A stretch of 64,000 bases of DNA, taken from positions 24,160 to 88,159 of the forward strand of contig DIHF01000045.1 of the NCBI GenBank assembly GCA_002420015.1, in the 5' to 3' direction. Origin of the DNA: Micavibrio sp. UBA5703. GTDB lineage: Bacteria > Pseudomonadota > Alphaproteobacteria > Micavibrionales > Micavibrionaceae. The position numbers and the translations under genes were made by a program. This document shows positions 52,464-62,096 of this stretch, in pieces. The notes beneath the pieces were generated by a model that ran no database searches, was not told where the DNA came from, and was given only the letters and a program-made list of their open reading frames with translations. Positions within the stretch are counted from its first letter, which is position 1. Each line of letters opens with the position of its first letter.

Positions 52464-55400
52464 CTATTCCGCCAAAGATACAAGGCTGGCGTTGCCGCCT
52501 GCAGCTGTTGTATCGGTGCTGACGACTTTTTCCGTGGCAAAGCGCAGCAGATAATGCGGCCCGCCCGCCTTTGGCCCGGTGCCCGAAAGCCCCTGCCCGC
52601 CGAAGGGCTGAACGCCGACAACGGCACCCGTCATGGGACGATTGACATAGGCATTGCCCACCCGCACCGCGCCCGTAACGTGCCGCTGTACGCTGTCGAT
52701 ACGGCTATGCAGGCCAAAGGTAAGGCCATAACCTGTGGCGTTGATATCCGCGATGACCTCATCCAGTTTGTCTTTTTTGTAACGGATGATATGCAACACG
52801 GGCCCGAAAACCTCGTGCGTCAGCCCTTTGATGTTGTTCAGTTCAAATGCGCAGGGGGCGAAGAAATTTCCGCTCTGTGTAAGTTCCTTGCCCAGTTTAA
52901 CCTCACAAATCAGGCGGCCAAAGCCTTCGAGTTTCTTGCGATGCGTTTTAAGTGCATCATGAGCGATACTGTCGATCACGGGGCCGACATCGGTGGACAG
53001 ATCAGCCGGATCGCCAACGCGCAGTTTTTCCATCGCGCCGCCCAGCATGCGGACGATTTTATCCGCAATTTCCTCCTGCAAAAACAGCACCCGCAGCGCC
53101 GAGCAGCGCTGCCCCGCCGAGCCAAAGGCCGAAAGCAGCACGTCATCGACGACCTGTTCCGGCAGGGCCGAGGAATCCACGATCATGGCGTTCTGGCCGC
53201 CAGTTTCGGCGATCAGCGGCACAATCGGGCCTTTTCGTTTAGCAAGATCCATATTTATGGCCCGCGCCGTTTCCGTCGAACCCGTAAAAGCCACACCCGC
53301 AATATTTTCATGCTGCACAATTGCTGCGCCGATTTTACCATCGCCCAGCAATAGATTCACCGCACCCGCCGGGATGCCGGCCTTGTGCATCAGCCGCACC
53401 GCCAGCATGGCAATCAGCGGCGTTTGCTCGGCTGGTTTGGCAATCACAGAATTTCCGGCCATCAAAGCCGCAGCAATCTGCCCGGTGAAAATCGCCAGTG
53501 GAAAATTCCACGGGCTGATGCAGGCGAACACCCCGCGCCCGTGCAGGGTTAAAATATTGCGCTCGCCCGTCGGACCCTGAAGGCGCGTGCCGCCCTCCTT
53601 GAAATCGATGCGCCCGCGCTCGGCGTAATAGCGACAGAAATCCACGGCCTCACGAACTTCAGCCAGTGCATCGGCAACCGTTTTCCCGGCCTCGCGCACG
53701 CACAGCGCCATGAGATCGTCGCGGTTTTCTTCCAGTAAATCAGCAAACGATTCCAGCGCGGCGGCGCGATCCGCCGCAGGCGTGCGCGACCAGGTTTCAA
53801 AGGCCGCTTTCGCAGCCTCATAAGCCTGCGCGACATGCCTGTCCGCAGAATTCCATACCTTGCCGACAACCGCGCCGCTGGCCGGATTGACAATATCCTG
53901 CGCGGCGGAATCCTTGTGCGCCTTGCCGCCGATCAGCGGCGCGGCTTCGCTGGGGATTTTTGCCGTGGTTATGTAGCGCAGCAAAGGCCCAGAAACCGCC
54001 GGGTCGTCGAGATCCATGCCGGAAGAATTGACGCGCCCGGAACCGTAAATATCCTGCTTGTATATATCTTTGGGCAGCACGATCAGCGGATGGCGTTTGG
54101 CTTTGCTTTCCTTGGCCGCCGCGACGGGATCCTGCGCGAGTTGCTGCACAGGGGTTTTTGGATTGAGGATTTTATTGACGAAAGACGTATTCGCGCCGTT
54201 TTCCAGCAAGCGCCGCACCAGATAAGGCAGCAGGTCGTTATGTGCGCCAACAGGCGCATAGATGCTGACCTGCGCCTGCTCCTCGCGCTGCACGACATCG
54301 AACAGCGCCTCGCCCATGCCGTAGAGGCGCTGCAGTTCAAAGCCATAATTATTGTCCCGCGCCAATTCCAATATAGCGGCGATGGTCTGGGCGTTGTGCG
54401 TACCGAACATCGGATGGAAAAGGCCGGGATTTTCAAAAAGCCGCGCCGCGCAAGCCTGATAGGACAGGTCCGTATTCACCTTGCGCGTGAAAACCGGGTA
54501 ATCCTCCAGCCCCAAAACCTGTGCGCGCTTGATCTCGCGGTCCCAGTACGCGCCCTTGACCAGACGGATCTGCATGCGGCGTTTATTTTTCCGAAGCAAT
54601 TCAGCCAGACGATTAATCAGCGGTAGCGCACGTTTTTGGTAGGCCTGCACCGCGATGCCGAAATCTTCCCAGTATTCAAACATGGGGTCGGACAAAATGC
54701 TTTCGACGATTTTAAGGGAAAGCTCCAGCCTCTCCGTTTCCTCCGCATCGATCATAAAGGCGATCTGGTGCGAAGACGCATGCAAGGCCAATCTCTTCAC
54801 AGTGGCCATTATCTCGGGCAGACAATGTTCGGCCTGCGCCTGCTTATAGCGCGGGTGCAGCGCCGAAAGCTTGACCGATATGCCGGGGCGGCGTGCATTG
54901 TCGCGGCTACGGCGCTGACCGATATAGCCGATGGCTTGATGATAGGAATCATAATAATGCTGCGCGTCGTCGTCGGTGCGCGCCCCCTCGCCCAGCATAT
55001 CGTAAGAGAGGCGATAGCCCTTGTCGCGCAGCTTCTGAGCGTTCATCTCCGCTTCTTCGATGGTTTCACCCAGCACAAACTGCGTCCCCAGAACGCGCAT
55101 GGCGCGGATCATGGCTTCGCGGATCAGCGGCTCCCCCATCCGGCTCAGCACACCATCCAATGTCTTGCTGGTGACGAACAACCCCACACCCGCCGCCTTG
55201 GCCACCCAGTCCTTGCTTGAGCCAACGCCCGAAAGCCAGTTGGCGGCGACGACCTTGTCCCTGATGAGCGCACTGGCCGTAGCGCTATCCGGAATGCGTA
55301 GCAACGCTTCGGCGAGGCACATCAGCGCAACGCCTTCCTCGGTCGTCAGGGAATATTGCTGCAGGAAGGATTCAAGTTCGCCCGCCTTGCGCTTTTCGGC

Positions 55401-55538
55401 GCGGACCTTTTCGATCAGGTCGAAGGCTTTTTTCTTGGTGCGGGCCGCCACCACGCCATCCCAACGCCGGGATGTCAAAAGTCCTTCAACACATTGCGCT
55501 TCGTCGGCATAAAGATAGGAAGAAATGGTGCGGTCCAT
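52464..55538 (-). CDS. putA: Bifunctional proline dehydrogenase/L-glutamate gamma-semialdehyde dehydrogenase
   Basis: The 1024-residue protein oxidises proline to glutamate. The proline dehydrogenase barrel (about 70-450) has [15 protein letters not shown] and [16 protein letters not shown]. The aldehyde dehydrogenase (about 520-1000) has [22 protein letters not shown], Glu in [12 protein letters not shown] and catalytic Cys in [12 protein letters not shown]. The N-terminal ribbon-helix-helix DNA-binding domain of E. coli PutA is absent, so it does not repress its own gene. This short form is usual in alphaproteobacteria. It is divergent from xseA. Confidence 0.97.
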   Translation of the reverse strand: MDRTISSYLYADEAQCVEGLLTSRRWDGVVAARTKKKAFDLIEKVRAEKRKAGELESFLQQYSLTTEEGVALMCLAEALLRIPDSATASALIRDKVVAANWLSGVGSSKDWVAKAAGVGLFVTSKTLDGVLSRMGEPLIREAMIRAMRVLGTQFVLGETIEEAEMNAQKLRDKGYRLSYDMLGEGARTDDDAQHYYDSYHQAIGYIGQRRSRDNARRPGISVKLSALHPRYKQAQAEHCLPEIMATVKRLALHASSHQIAFMIDAEETERLELSLKIVESILSDPMFEYWEDFGIAVQAYQKRALPLINRLAELLRKNKRRMQIRLVKGAYWDREIKRAQVLGLEDYPVFTRKVNTDLSYQACAARLFENPGLFHPMFGTHNAQTIAAILELARDNNYGFELQRLYGMGEALFDVVQREEQAQVSIYAPVGAHNDLLPYLVRRLLENGANTSFVNKILNPKTPVQQLAQDPVAAAKESKAKRHPLIVLPKDIYKQDIYGSGRVNSSGMDLDDPAVSGPLLRYITTAKIPSEAAPLIGGKAHKDSAAQDIVNPASGAVVGKVWNSADRHVAQAYEAAKAAFETWSRTPAADRAAALESFADLLEENRDDLMALCVREAGKTVADALAEVREAVDFCRYYAERGRIDFKEGGTRLQGPTGERNILTLHGRGVFACISPWNFPLAIFTGQIAAALMAGNSVIAKPAEQTPLIAMLAVRLMHKAGIPAGAVNLLLGDGKIGAAIVQHENIAGVAFTGSTETARAINMDLAKRKGPIVPLIAETGGQNAMIVDSSALPEQVVDDVLLSAFGSAGQRCSALRVLFLQEEIADKIVRMLGGAMEKLRVGDPADLSTDVGPVIDSIAHDALKTHRKKLEGFGRLICEVKLGKELTQSGNFFAPCAFELNNIKGLTHEVFGPVLHIIRYKKDKLDEVIADINATGYGLTFGLHSRIDSVQRHVTGAVRVGNAYVNRPMTGAVVGVQPFGGQGLSGTGPKAGGPHYLLRFATEKVVSTDTTAAGGNASLVSLAE

Positions 55539-55595
55539 CTTTCAACAATATCATTAGCCGCTTGCCTTTTTTAGCTTAATTTCTATTATTTATCC

Positions 55596-57002
55596 ATGAC
55601 AAATTCTGTAAATGAAATAAGAAGCAATGTCCCCGAATTCACGGTCACAGAGCTGGCTTTTTCCCTAAGGCAAACGCTGGAGGAAAATTACGGGCGCGTG
55701 CGCGTGCGCGGCGAGCTTTCGCGCATCAGCATTCCCGGCTCCGGCCATATGTATTCGACGCTCAAGGACGCCGATGCAGTGATCGACGCGGTGTGCTGGA
55801 AAGGGAATCTGGCGAAATTATCGGTACGGCCCGAAGAAGGTCTGGAAGTTATCTGCATAGGGCGTGTTTCATCCTATCCCAAAAGTTCGAAATACCAGCT
55901 CATTATTGAATCGATGGAACTGGCGGGCGAAGGCGCTTTGCTCAAGATGCTTGAAGAGCGCCGTAAAAAGCTGGCCGCCGAAGGACTGTTCGATACGGCA
56001 CGCAAAAAACCCCTGCCTTTCCTACCCGAAGTCATCGGTGTCGTCACCTCGCCAACGGGCGCGGTAATCCGCGATATCCTGCACCGCCTGAAGGACCGCT
56101 TTCCGCGCCATGTCATCGTCTGGCCGGTGCTGGTACAGGGCGAGGGCGCGGCGCAACAAATCGCCGCCGCTATCAGGGGGTTTGAAAACATACAGCCAAA
56201 GCCAGATGTTTTGATCGTGGCGCGGGGCGGCGGATCACTCGAAGACTTAATGGCCTTTAACGAGGAAATCGTCGTGCGCGCCGCAGCCGATTGCTCCATC
56301 CCGCTTATTTCAGCGGTGGGGCACGAAACGGACACGACATTGATCGACTATGCCGCCGATTTGCGTGCCCCCACGCCTACAGGCGCGGCGGAGATGGCGG
56401 TTCCCGTGCGCTCCAATCTCCTTGCGCAGATCGCGGAAGATGAAGGACGCTTGGTCAATTCAATGACAAGGCTTTTATCCGAATACCGCCACCGCCTTGA
56501 AGCGCAAGCCAAAGGCCTTGGCGATCCGGCGCGGATGCTGGAGAACAAGGTTCAGAACCTTGACCGCCTGAGCGACCGGATCAACGCCGCTTTCCGTCAT
56601 TTTATCACTGATCGGCAATCAACGGCGCGGGAGCTTGGCGCAAGGCTGCGCCACCCAAAGGATAGGATCGCCGAAGCCGAACGCATTCTTGCAAACTGGA
56701 GCGAGCGCATGGAACAAACGGGCTGGAAGTTGCTGGAGAAACGGCAATCCCAGCTTAAATCACTCTCGGCAATGCTGGATGTATTATCCTTTGAATCCGT
56801 TCTTGAGCGCGGCTTTGCGGTGGTCTACGGACCCGGCGGGGAATTGATTACAGAAGCCGCGCAAGCACAGTCAGGTGACAAAATCCGTATCCAGTTCCGG
56901 CAAAAAAAACATGTCGATGCGGTTGTCTCCGCTTCCACCAACGCATCTGCAAAAAAACCGGCTACAAAAAAAGAAGATCCGGGCCAGAACAGCCTGTTTT
57001 AG
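55596..57002 (+). CDS. xseA: Exodeoxyribonuclease VII large subunit
   Basis: The 468-residue protein has an N-terminal OB fold (FTVTELAFSLRQTLEENYGRVRVRGELS, SGHMYSTLKDADAVIDAVCW) and the catalytic region IGVVTSPTGAVIRDILHRL, RGGGSLEDLMAFNEEIVVRA and SAVGHETDTTLIDYAADLRAPTPTGAAE. A long coiled coil follows, and a Lys-rich tail. It degrades single-stranded DNA with XseB, which is not encoded nearby. Confidence 0.97.
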   Translation: MTNSVNEIRSNVPEFTVTELAFSLRQTLEENYGRVRVRGELSRISIPGSGHMYSTLKDADAVIDAVCWKGNLAKLSVRPEEGLEVICIGRVSSYPKSSKYQLIIESMELAGEGALLKMLEERRKKLAAEGLFDTARKKPLPFLPEVIGVVTSPTGAVIRDILHRLKDRFPRHVIVWPVLVQGEGAAQQIAAAIRGFENIQPKPDVLIVARGGGSLEDLMAFNEEIVVRAAADCSIPLISAVGHETDTTLIDYAADLRAPTPTGAAEMAVPVRSNLLAQIAEDEGRLVNSMTRLLSEYRHRLEAQAKGLGDPARMLENKVQNLDRLSDRINAAFRHFITDRQSTARELGARLRHPKDRIAEAERILANWSERMEQTGWKLLEKRQSQLKSLSAMLDVLSFESVLERGFAVVYGPGGELITEAAQAQSGDKIRIQFRQKKHVDAVVSASTNASAKKPATKKEDPGQNSLF

Positions 57003-57011
57003 ACGGGATTG

Positions 57012-58148
57012 TTATTCCTCTTCTCTGCTGGAATCGTTGCCGATTCCCATTTTTGAAAATGCACTGAGGACCTTGCCAAGAATTTCGTTAAGTATGCGGG
57101 CGTTGCCGACGGCCTTTTCCACATGGATAAGCGCCTTTTCCAGCGGCATGTCGGGATCGATGTTCACGTAGTCGGGACGGGTTTTAATCCGCGCATAAAA
57201 ATGGATGACGGCACTGGAAAGCTTGCGCCCCAGCAAGTCCATTTTATCGGTGTTGCCGTCAAACACAGAACGGTCAAGCGCGGGCTGAAGCTGCACAATG
57301 TCGCCCGACCTCCTGTATTTTTTATCGGTGGAGGGATCGCGCAAGGATTTGAGCATTTCTTCATAGACGACAAGATAGGCCTCGATCTTGGACTGGTTGG
57401 CCTTGAGTTCGGCCTCAAGCATCGAGGCGACAATATTCTTTTCTTTGTCCTTGAGCACTCTTTCTTTGCTGAGAATGTCGGTGTTGCGATCCTGCGCCGC
57501 GGCAACCTTTCTGAAACCGCGAAACATGACAAGGCTGGCCACCGCAAAAGCAGCCACCAGCACAAGAAAAACCACAAATGAAATGATGGCAACGTTATCC
57601 GCCCCGAAAGACTTTGCCGCCTTGTTTTCGGATTCTTCGGCGGCCCAAACGCCAATGCCTTTGCTATAAGCCTGCGTTTCTGCCGCGATATAGTGCTCCT
57701 CAAGTATGGACCCGTAAACGACGCTGCGGTCGGCCACCAGATAGCCCTGTTGCAGCATATACAAACCCAAATCAATGCCTTCCGCGTTCGAGCATTGCGC
57801 AAGAACCTGCCCGGCCGGGTTGCGGCCCATAACCTCGCACTGAACGGGTTTGGAGCCGATAAGGTTGTCGAGCGCCATCCGCGCCTTAAGATAAAAATGG
57901 GCGTTGCCCGTTTTGATTTCTTCGGTCCCCCACAGCAAAACGGTATCCGCGCCCGCCCGCAGAGTATGGCTGTCGGCGGCGCGCGCCTGAAGCTGAACCA
58001 CGTTCTTGGTGGGCGTCGTTTGCGCAAAGACCGGGCCAAATGCCGCAAAACAGGACAGAGTCGCAACAACGGCAAAAGCCCGCGCCTGGTTGAAATTAAA
58101 GGAAAAATATCGGGGGTAAGGCTTTTTCATCCTGCTATATACTGCCAT
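57012..58148 (-). CDS. Membrane protein with degenerate SNase-like domain and coiled coil
   Basis: The 378-residue protein has an N-terminal hydrophobic signal or anchor (about 24-43, ending FGPVFAQ), an SNase-like beta barrel at about 47-165 (YLKARMALDNLIGSKPVQCEVM, then AGQVLAQC and GIDLGLYMLQQGYLVAD), a membrane helix (VAIISFVVFLVLVAAFAVAS) near 188, then a charged coiled coil and a helical C-terminal region. The SNase catalytic GR is GQ here and an acidic residue is missing, so nuclease activity is doubtful. The start could also be Met7 (58130). The gene is convergent with xseA (9 bp). Confidence 0.7.
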   Translation of the reverse strand: MAVYSRMKKPYPRYFSFNFNQARAFAVVATLSCFAAFGPVFAQTTPTKNVVQLQARAADSHTLRAGADTVLLWGTEEIKTGNAHFYLKARMALDNLIGSKPVQCEVMGRNPAGQVLAQCSNAEGIDLGLYMLQQGYLVADRSVVYGSILEEHYIAAETQAYSKGIGVWAAEESENKAAKSFGADNVAIISFVVFLVLVAAFAVASLVMFRGFRKVAAAQDRNTDILSKERVLKDKEKNIVASMLEAELKANQSKIEAYLVVYEEMLKSLRDPSTDKKYRRSGDIVQLQPALDRSVFDGNTDKMDLLGRKLSSAVIHFYARIKTRPDYVNIDPDMPLEKALIHVEKAVGNARILNEILGKVLSAFSKMGIGNDSSREEE

Positions 58149-58271
58149 CGTTCATGAGAGAATTCTTCCCTTCTTCTATAGTAATAGCAGATGACCGGCC
58201 AACAAAGTATTAACAAATCTGATAGAATAAAATACTGTGCGGGACTTGGGGTTTATCAGGTATAAGGCATT

Positions 58272-58796
58272 ATGCGAATTGCACTGGACAAATTACTCGA
58301 AAAACTGGGCGTCAGCCGCGTGCTCTCGCCCTATGAAACCCAGCCCTGGGTCCATTACGATGCCGAAAAGGGCATCACCTGCAGCGCCGAGGTCCGCATG
58401 GGCCCCAACCGCGAGGACGTTGAAGCCGAAATCCAGTTCCTGAAGGATGAAGAAGATTCCGGCGACGATGACGGAACACAAAGCGGCTCCTCCGGTGGAC
58501 GGCAACAAATCATGCTCATGCGTGCGACACCTTTAACCGACGGGCAATGGTCGCCAGTTTCCTTGTACGTCAAAGGAAAGGATTATGTCGGTGAAATTTA
58601 CGACTGGGAAGGCAAGGGTTGCAATTTCTTCCGTGCCTGCATCGAGGCCGTATCAATGAGCGTGCTGCCGGATGTCGATGCGCTGATCGAAAAGGAACTG
58701 AGCGACGATGAAAGCTGGGGCGGCGGGCGGCGCGGCAAAATTGGCCGCAAGTCGCCGTCTATCAAACCCGGCGCGCTTCTGGGCATGAAGAAATAA
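58272..58796 (+). CDS. Hypothetical protein, 174 aa
   Basis: I do not recognise this protein with confidence. It has an alpha/beta N-terminal half (MRIALDKLLEKLGVSRVLSP, GITCSAEVRMGPNREDVEAEIQFL), an acidic low-complexity spacer at about 60-75, then QQIMLMRATPLTDGQWSPVSLYVKG and a basic tail (GGGRRGKIGRKSPS). It is soluble, probably cytoplasmic. Its start follows AAGG. It ends beside a 143 bp palindrome. Confidence 0.75.
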   Translation: MRIALDKLLEKLGVSRVLSPYETQPWVHYDAEKGITCSAEVRMGPNREDVEAEIQFLKDEEDSGDDDGTQSGSSGGRQQIMLMRATPLTDGQWSPVSLYVKGKDYVGEIYDWEGKGCNFFRACIEAVSMSVLPDVDALIEKELSDDESWGGGRRGKIGRKSPSIKPGALLGMKK

Positions 58797-58811
58797 AAAC
58801 AAAGGGCCTTC

Positions 58812-58954
58812 GGGCATGTGCTCATTCAAAGTATTTTGCGCCGAAAGCTGCGGTTTCCGAGAACCGCATCGGAGAATACACATACGTATTTGAGAAGCGG
58901 AAGCACAGGAAACCGCTGGTTGCAGGCCAAAAGACGGCGAATGGGCACATGCCC
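58812..58954. repeat. 143 bp imperfect palindrome between two convergent genes
   Basis: Outer arms GGGCATGTGCTCATTC (58812-58827) and GAATGGGCACATGCCC (58939-58954) pair at 15 of 16 positions, the odd one being a G-T type pair. The inner part keeps partial complementarity, including GCGGTTTCC and GGAAACCGC, around a central ATACACATACGTAT. The right end touches the TAG of the terD gene. A GCC-TTCG-GGC hairpin at 58806-58815 precedes it. It could end transcripts from both sides. Confidence 0.8.
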
Positions 58955-59592
58955 TAGCTCTGCCCCACGATAATGCCGTGCATTTCGGCCACTTCGGCAA
59001 GGCCGTTCGGAACACCCTCCCCGATCGTACGGAAGTGCCATTTCGGTCCTTCACGATCCAGCGCAGCTATAACAATGCCACCCTCTTTTCTGTCCCTGAG
59101 CTCGTCCTTTAGTTCGTAGCGCATGATTTCATTCATACTGTCGGCATTGACCAGGCGCAGATAGGCATTTCGTACCATGCCTATATTCTGCTCCTTATAA
59201 TTGGCCTGATAGATTGAGAGAACAAAAAGAACACGGATAATATCGAAAGGTATGCCGGCAAGATCCAATAGAATAAATTCGTCATCACCGTCGCCGGCCC
59301 CGGTGCGGCTGTCGCCGCTGTGTTTTACTGCGCCGCCAAGGGTCTGCATGTTGTTGTAAAACACGAAATCCTCGTCCATCCGGGTTTTGCCAGTCTTGTC
59401 GAGTAGAAAACAGCTCATATCGAGATCCAGGGAATCCGTATCGAAGGTATTCAAATCCCAGCCGCACCCGACATGAAGGCGTTTCAGGGCAGGGTCCTTG
59501 GCGCTGACATTTACGTCCTCACCCTTTTTCACCCGGTTGTCGAAAACTTCGACCTTCGCACCTTCGAATTTGGTATCGAAAATATCAACCAT
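58954..59592 (-). CDS. terD: TerD family protein (tellurium-resistance/stress type, Ca2+-binding)
   Basis: The 212-residue single TerD domain reads LHVGCGWDLNTFDTD, then LDLDMSCFLLDKTGK (the family DLDxS motif) and GDGDDEFILLDLAGIPFDIIRVLFVLSIY. Asp-rich loops in this fold bind Ca2+. The family occurs in tellurite and membrane-stress systems. It is third in a probable operon: TerA-like, Ca2+ exchanger, TerD (16 bp from the exchanger). Confidence 0.92.
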   Translation of the reverse strand: MVDIFDTKFEGAKVEVFDNRVKKGEDVNVSAKDPALKRLHVGCGWDLNTFDTDSLDLDMSCFLLDKTGKTRMDEDFVFYNNMQTLGGAVKHSGDSRTGAGDGDDEFILLDLAGIPFDIIRVLFVLSIYQANYKEQNIGMVRNAYLRLVNADSMNEIMRYELKDELRDRKEGGIVIAALDREGPKWHFRTIGEGVPNGLAEVAEMHGIIVGQS

Positions 59593-59608
59593 TAATTATC
59601 CCTCCCCC

Positions 59609-60592
59609 TTATGATCCCATATTTGCGGCGTAAATATAGATGTTATAGGCAAGATAAGCCGTGCAAAAAACCAAGCCCACCGGCCGATCAACTTTCTTGT
59701 AAACGACCAGCAGCAAGGAAAACACCAGTGCCACGACAAGAGCGACCCAGATGTCGAACGATGCAATTTGCGGCTCGAAAGAACCTCTTTCTATCGGTTT
59801 CAACACAGCCGTCAGGCCTATAATACCCAGTACGTTAAAGACATTGGAGCCGATGATATTGCCAAGAATGATATCGCTGTGACCCTTGCGGGCGGCAATG
59901 ATACTGGTGGTGAGTTCGGGCAGCGATGTGCCAAGCGCGATTATGCTCAGGCCGATAATGGCTTCAGGCACGCCGATGATGCCTGCGCCTACCTTGGAGC
60001 CGCGCACAAGAAATTCTGCGCCGATCGCAACGCATATCAGGCCGGCCAGCAGAAACATATACGCCGAACCTTTGCTGCCGAATGCTGGCGGGTGGCTGTC
60101 CGCTTCATCTTCAGCAACGCTTGCTTTCCTGTATTGCCAGAAGACATAGCCGGCCAGAATAAGGACCATCACCAATCCCGCCATACGGCCGATTTCTCCG
60201 TATTGCAACAACACAAGCAACAGCACCGTCGCCGCAATCATCATGACAAGATCCCGGAACATGCCGTTCGCCGGTCTGGCCGTAACCGTCGAAATGATCG
60301 CCACAGTGGCAAGGATCATCAGAATATTGGCGATGTTCGAACCAACGACGTTGCCGAGCGCGATACCCGGTGAACCCTGGAAATTGGCAATAACGGAAAC
60401 GACCAGTTCGGGCAAAGAGGTTCCAAACCCCACGATCGTAAACCCGATCACCATAGGCGATACACCCCAGTGTTTGGCCAGATAAACCGCTGATTCAATG
60501 GTCCAATCCCCACCTTTGACCAGAAGGATAAGACCGGCAATCATGGCCCCTAAAGCGAGAATACCGCCTTCAATTAACGTAAATTCGAGCAT
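59609..60592 (-). CDS. CaCA-family Na+(K+)/Ca2+ exchanger
   Basis: The 327-residue membrane protein has about ten helices and the duplicated alpha repeats of the family: GFTIVGFGTSLPELVVSVIA with GNVVGSNIANILMI, and GLSIIALGTSLPELTTSIIA with GNIIGSNVFNVLGI. Such proteins exchange Ca2+ for Na+ or H+ across the inner membrane. I chose the ATG at 60592 (MLEFTLIEGGILALGAM); the frame is open further. It lies between two TerD-domain genes on the same strand. Confidence 0.95.
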   Translation of the reverse strand: MLEFTLIEGGILALGAMIAGLILLVKGGDWTIESAVYLAKHWGVSPMVIGFTIVGFGTSLPELVVSVIANFQGSPGIALGNVVGSNIANILMILATVAIISTVTARPANGMFRDLVMMIAATVLLLVLLQYGEIGRMAGLVMVLILAGYVFWQYRKASVAEDEADSHPPAFGSKGSAYMFLLAGLICVAIGAEFLVRGSKVGAGIIGVPEAIIGLSIIALGTSLPELTTSIIAARKGHSDIILGNIIGSNVFNVLGIIGLTAVLKPIERGSFEPQIASFDIWVALVVALVFSLLLVVYKKVDRPVGLVFCTAYLAYNIYIYAANMGS

Positions 60593-60633
60593 ATTAGACC
60601 CGCGGAGAGAAAAAGGAGTGAAAATTAAAGGGT

Positions 60634-61380
60634 TTACTTCTTGCCATCGTCCCATTTTAACCCGAAACCGAAGGCGCGGTCCATCTCTTCGTGGCCGGGG
60701 AAATATTCGCTGCGGTTGGTCAGCCTGATGCCGCCGCGCACGTTTTCAACCTCGCCCACCGCGCACAGGCAAAGCGCGTCGTCATGCGCACCCAGCGTTA
60801 CGACAAGATCACTCTCGCCGGGAATATCGATCACGATCTGGGGCCGTATCTGGGACCAGCGTGCCGCCCCGTCGTAAATATAAATATAAACGAGGATTCT
60901 TTTGATCTTGTCCCAATTTGCACCCTTGATAAGAATATATTCGTCATGCCCTTCGGTATTGCCGGTGCGCTCGTCCTCCGACAGGGCGATATAGGGCAGC
61001 GCATCAAGATTGCCGAATTTTTCACCGAAAGCCTGAATGGCGCCGCGCGTGCCGTCGGCAAGTTCATACAGGCATCCGATGTCCAGATCGACCCCGGCAT
61101 TCTTCGCCTTTCCGATCATTTTGCCGATGAACCCGGCCTTCTTGAGCTTCGCATTGTCCCATGTGACACCGATAAGAATTGATTCAAATCCACCCGGACC
61201 CGGGCTTACCGCCAGACTTTCGCCGATGTCGTCGAGAAACTCGCACGTTCGTCCGTAATCGTTGTCACCCTTGTTGCGGTATCCAGCTGCTCCCAAAGCA
61301 CCGTGATGGCCCGAGAACTTCGCACGGTAGCGCGAGGCTTCTATCATGGAATTAACGGAGCTTTTTTCGTTAGGTGCCAT
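60634..61380 (-). CDS. TerD-domain protein (TerA-like)
   Basis: The 248-residue protein has an unusual N-terminal extension (MAPNEKSSVNSMIEASRYRA, then Gly/Asp-rich to about residue 55). A TerD/TerA-like domain follows: SILIGVTWDN, AGVDLDIGCLYELADGTRGAIQAFG, ERTGNTEGHDEYILIKGANWDKIKRILVYIYIY and LVVTLGAHDDALCLCAVGEVEN. It is likely Ca2+-binding. It is the first gene of the cluster with the exchanger and TerD. Confidence 0.88.
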   Translation of the reverse strand: MAPNEKSSVNSMIEASRYRAKFSGHHGALGAAGYRNKGDNDYGRTCEFLDDIGESLAVSPGPGGFESILIGVTWDNAKLKKAGFIGKMIGKAKNAGVDLDIGCLYELADGTRGAIQAFGEKFGNLDALPYIALSEDERTGNTEGHDEYILIKGANWDKIKRILVYIYIYDGAARWSQIRPQIVIDIPGESDLVVTLGAHDDALCLCAVGEVENVRGGIRLTNRSEYFPGHEEMDRAFGFGLKWDDGKK

Positions 61381-61420
61381 ATAAGGAAACTAGCATTTCT
61401 GCCCGTTCCAGGCAAAATCT

Positions 61421-62050
61421 TTAAACCGGCCGTTTGAATTTGCTGCGTATTTTCTCGATTTCATCACGTACGCAGCAACCTTCCAGATGATCGTTGACCA
61501 TTCCCATGGCCTGCATATGCGCATACATAGTCGTCGGTCCGACGAATTTAAACCCGCGCTTCTTAAGGGCCTTGGACAAAGCGATAGATTCCGGTGTTTC
61601 CGGCATGGCGATCAAGGTCTTGTGGTCAATTTTTTTTGGCCGCGCCTTTTTATCCGGCTCAAACTGCCAGAAAAACGCGCCAAGCGAGCCGCATTCATCG
61701 ATCAAATCGCAGGTCTTTTGTGCATTGTTGATGGCGGCCTCGATCTTGCCGCGATGACGAACAATGCCTTCATCCTTCAAAAGGCGCGCCGCGTCTTTCT
61801 GAGTGAACCGCGCCACTTTCTCAAAATCAAACCCGGCAAACGCCTTGCGGAAATTCTCCCGCTTGCGCAGGATCGTCAGCCACGAAAGCCCCGCCTGAAA
61901 CCCTTCCAGGCAGATTTTTTCGTAGAGCCTGATGTCGTCGTCGCAGGGGCGGCCCCATTCCCTGTCGTGATAGTCGCGGTAAAGCGCATCGCCCCCGTGC
62001 CACCAGCAGCGCATTTTCCCATCTTCGCCCTTGATCAAGCCTTCTTTCAT
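61421..62050 (-). CDS. tag: DNA-3-methyladenine glycosylase I
   Basis: The 209-residue base-excision repair enzyme removes 3-methyladenine. The family signature is MRCWWHGGDALYRDYHDREWGRPCDDD, then EGFQAGLSWLTILRKRENFRKAF (catalytic Glu region), and FKFVGPTTMYAHMQAMGMVNDH with zinc-binding His/Cys. Length is usual plus a basic tail. It is divergent from ettA with 46 bp between starts. Confidence 0.96.
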   Translation of the reverse strand: MKEGLIKGEDGKMRCWWHGGDALYRDYHDREWGRPCDDDIRLYEKICLEGFQAGLSWLTILRKRENFRKAFAGFDFEKVARFTQKDAARLLKDEGIVRHRGKIEAAINNAQKTCDLIDECGSLGAFFWQFEPDKKARPKKIDHKTLIAMPETPESIALSKALKKRGFKFVGPTTMYAHMQAMGMVNDHLEGCCVRDEIEKIRSKFKRPV

Positions 62051-62096
62051 AAGGTAAATGTAAGCGTTATTGAATTTTTTGCAAGGATGCGCCCTT

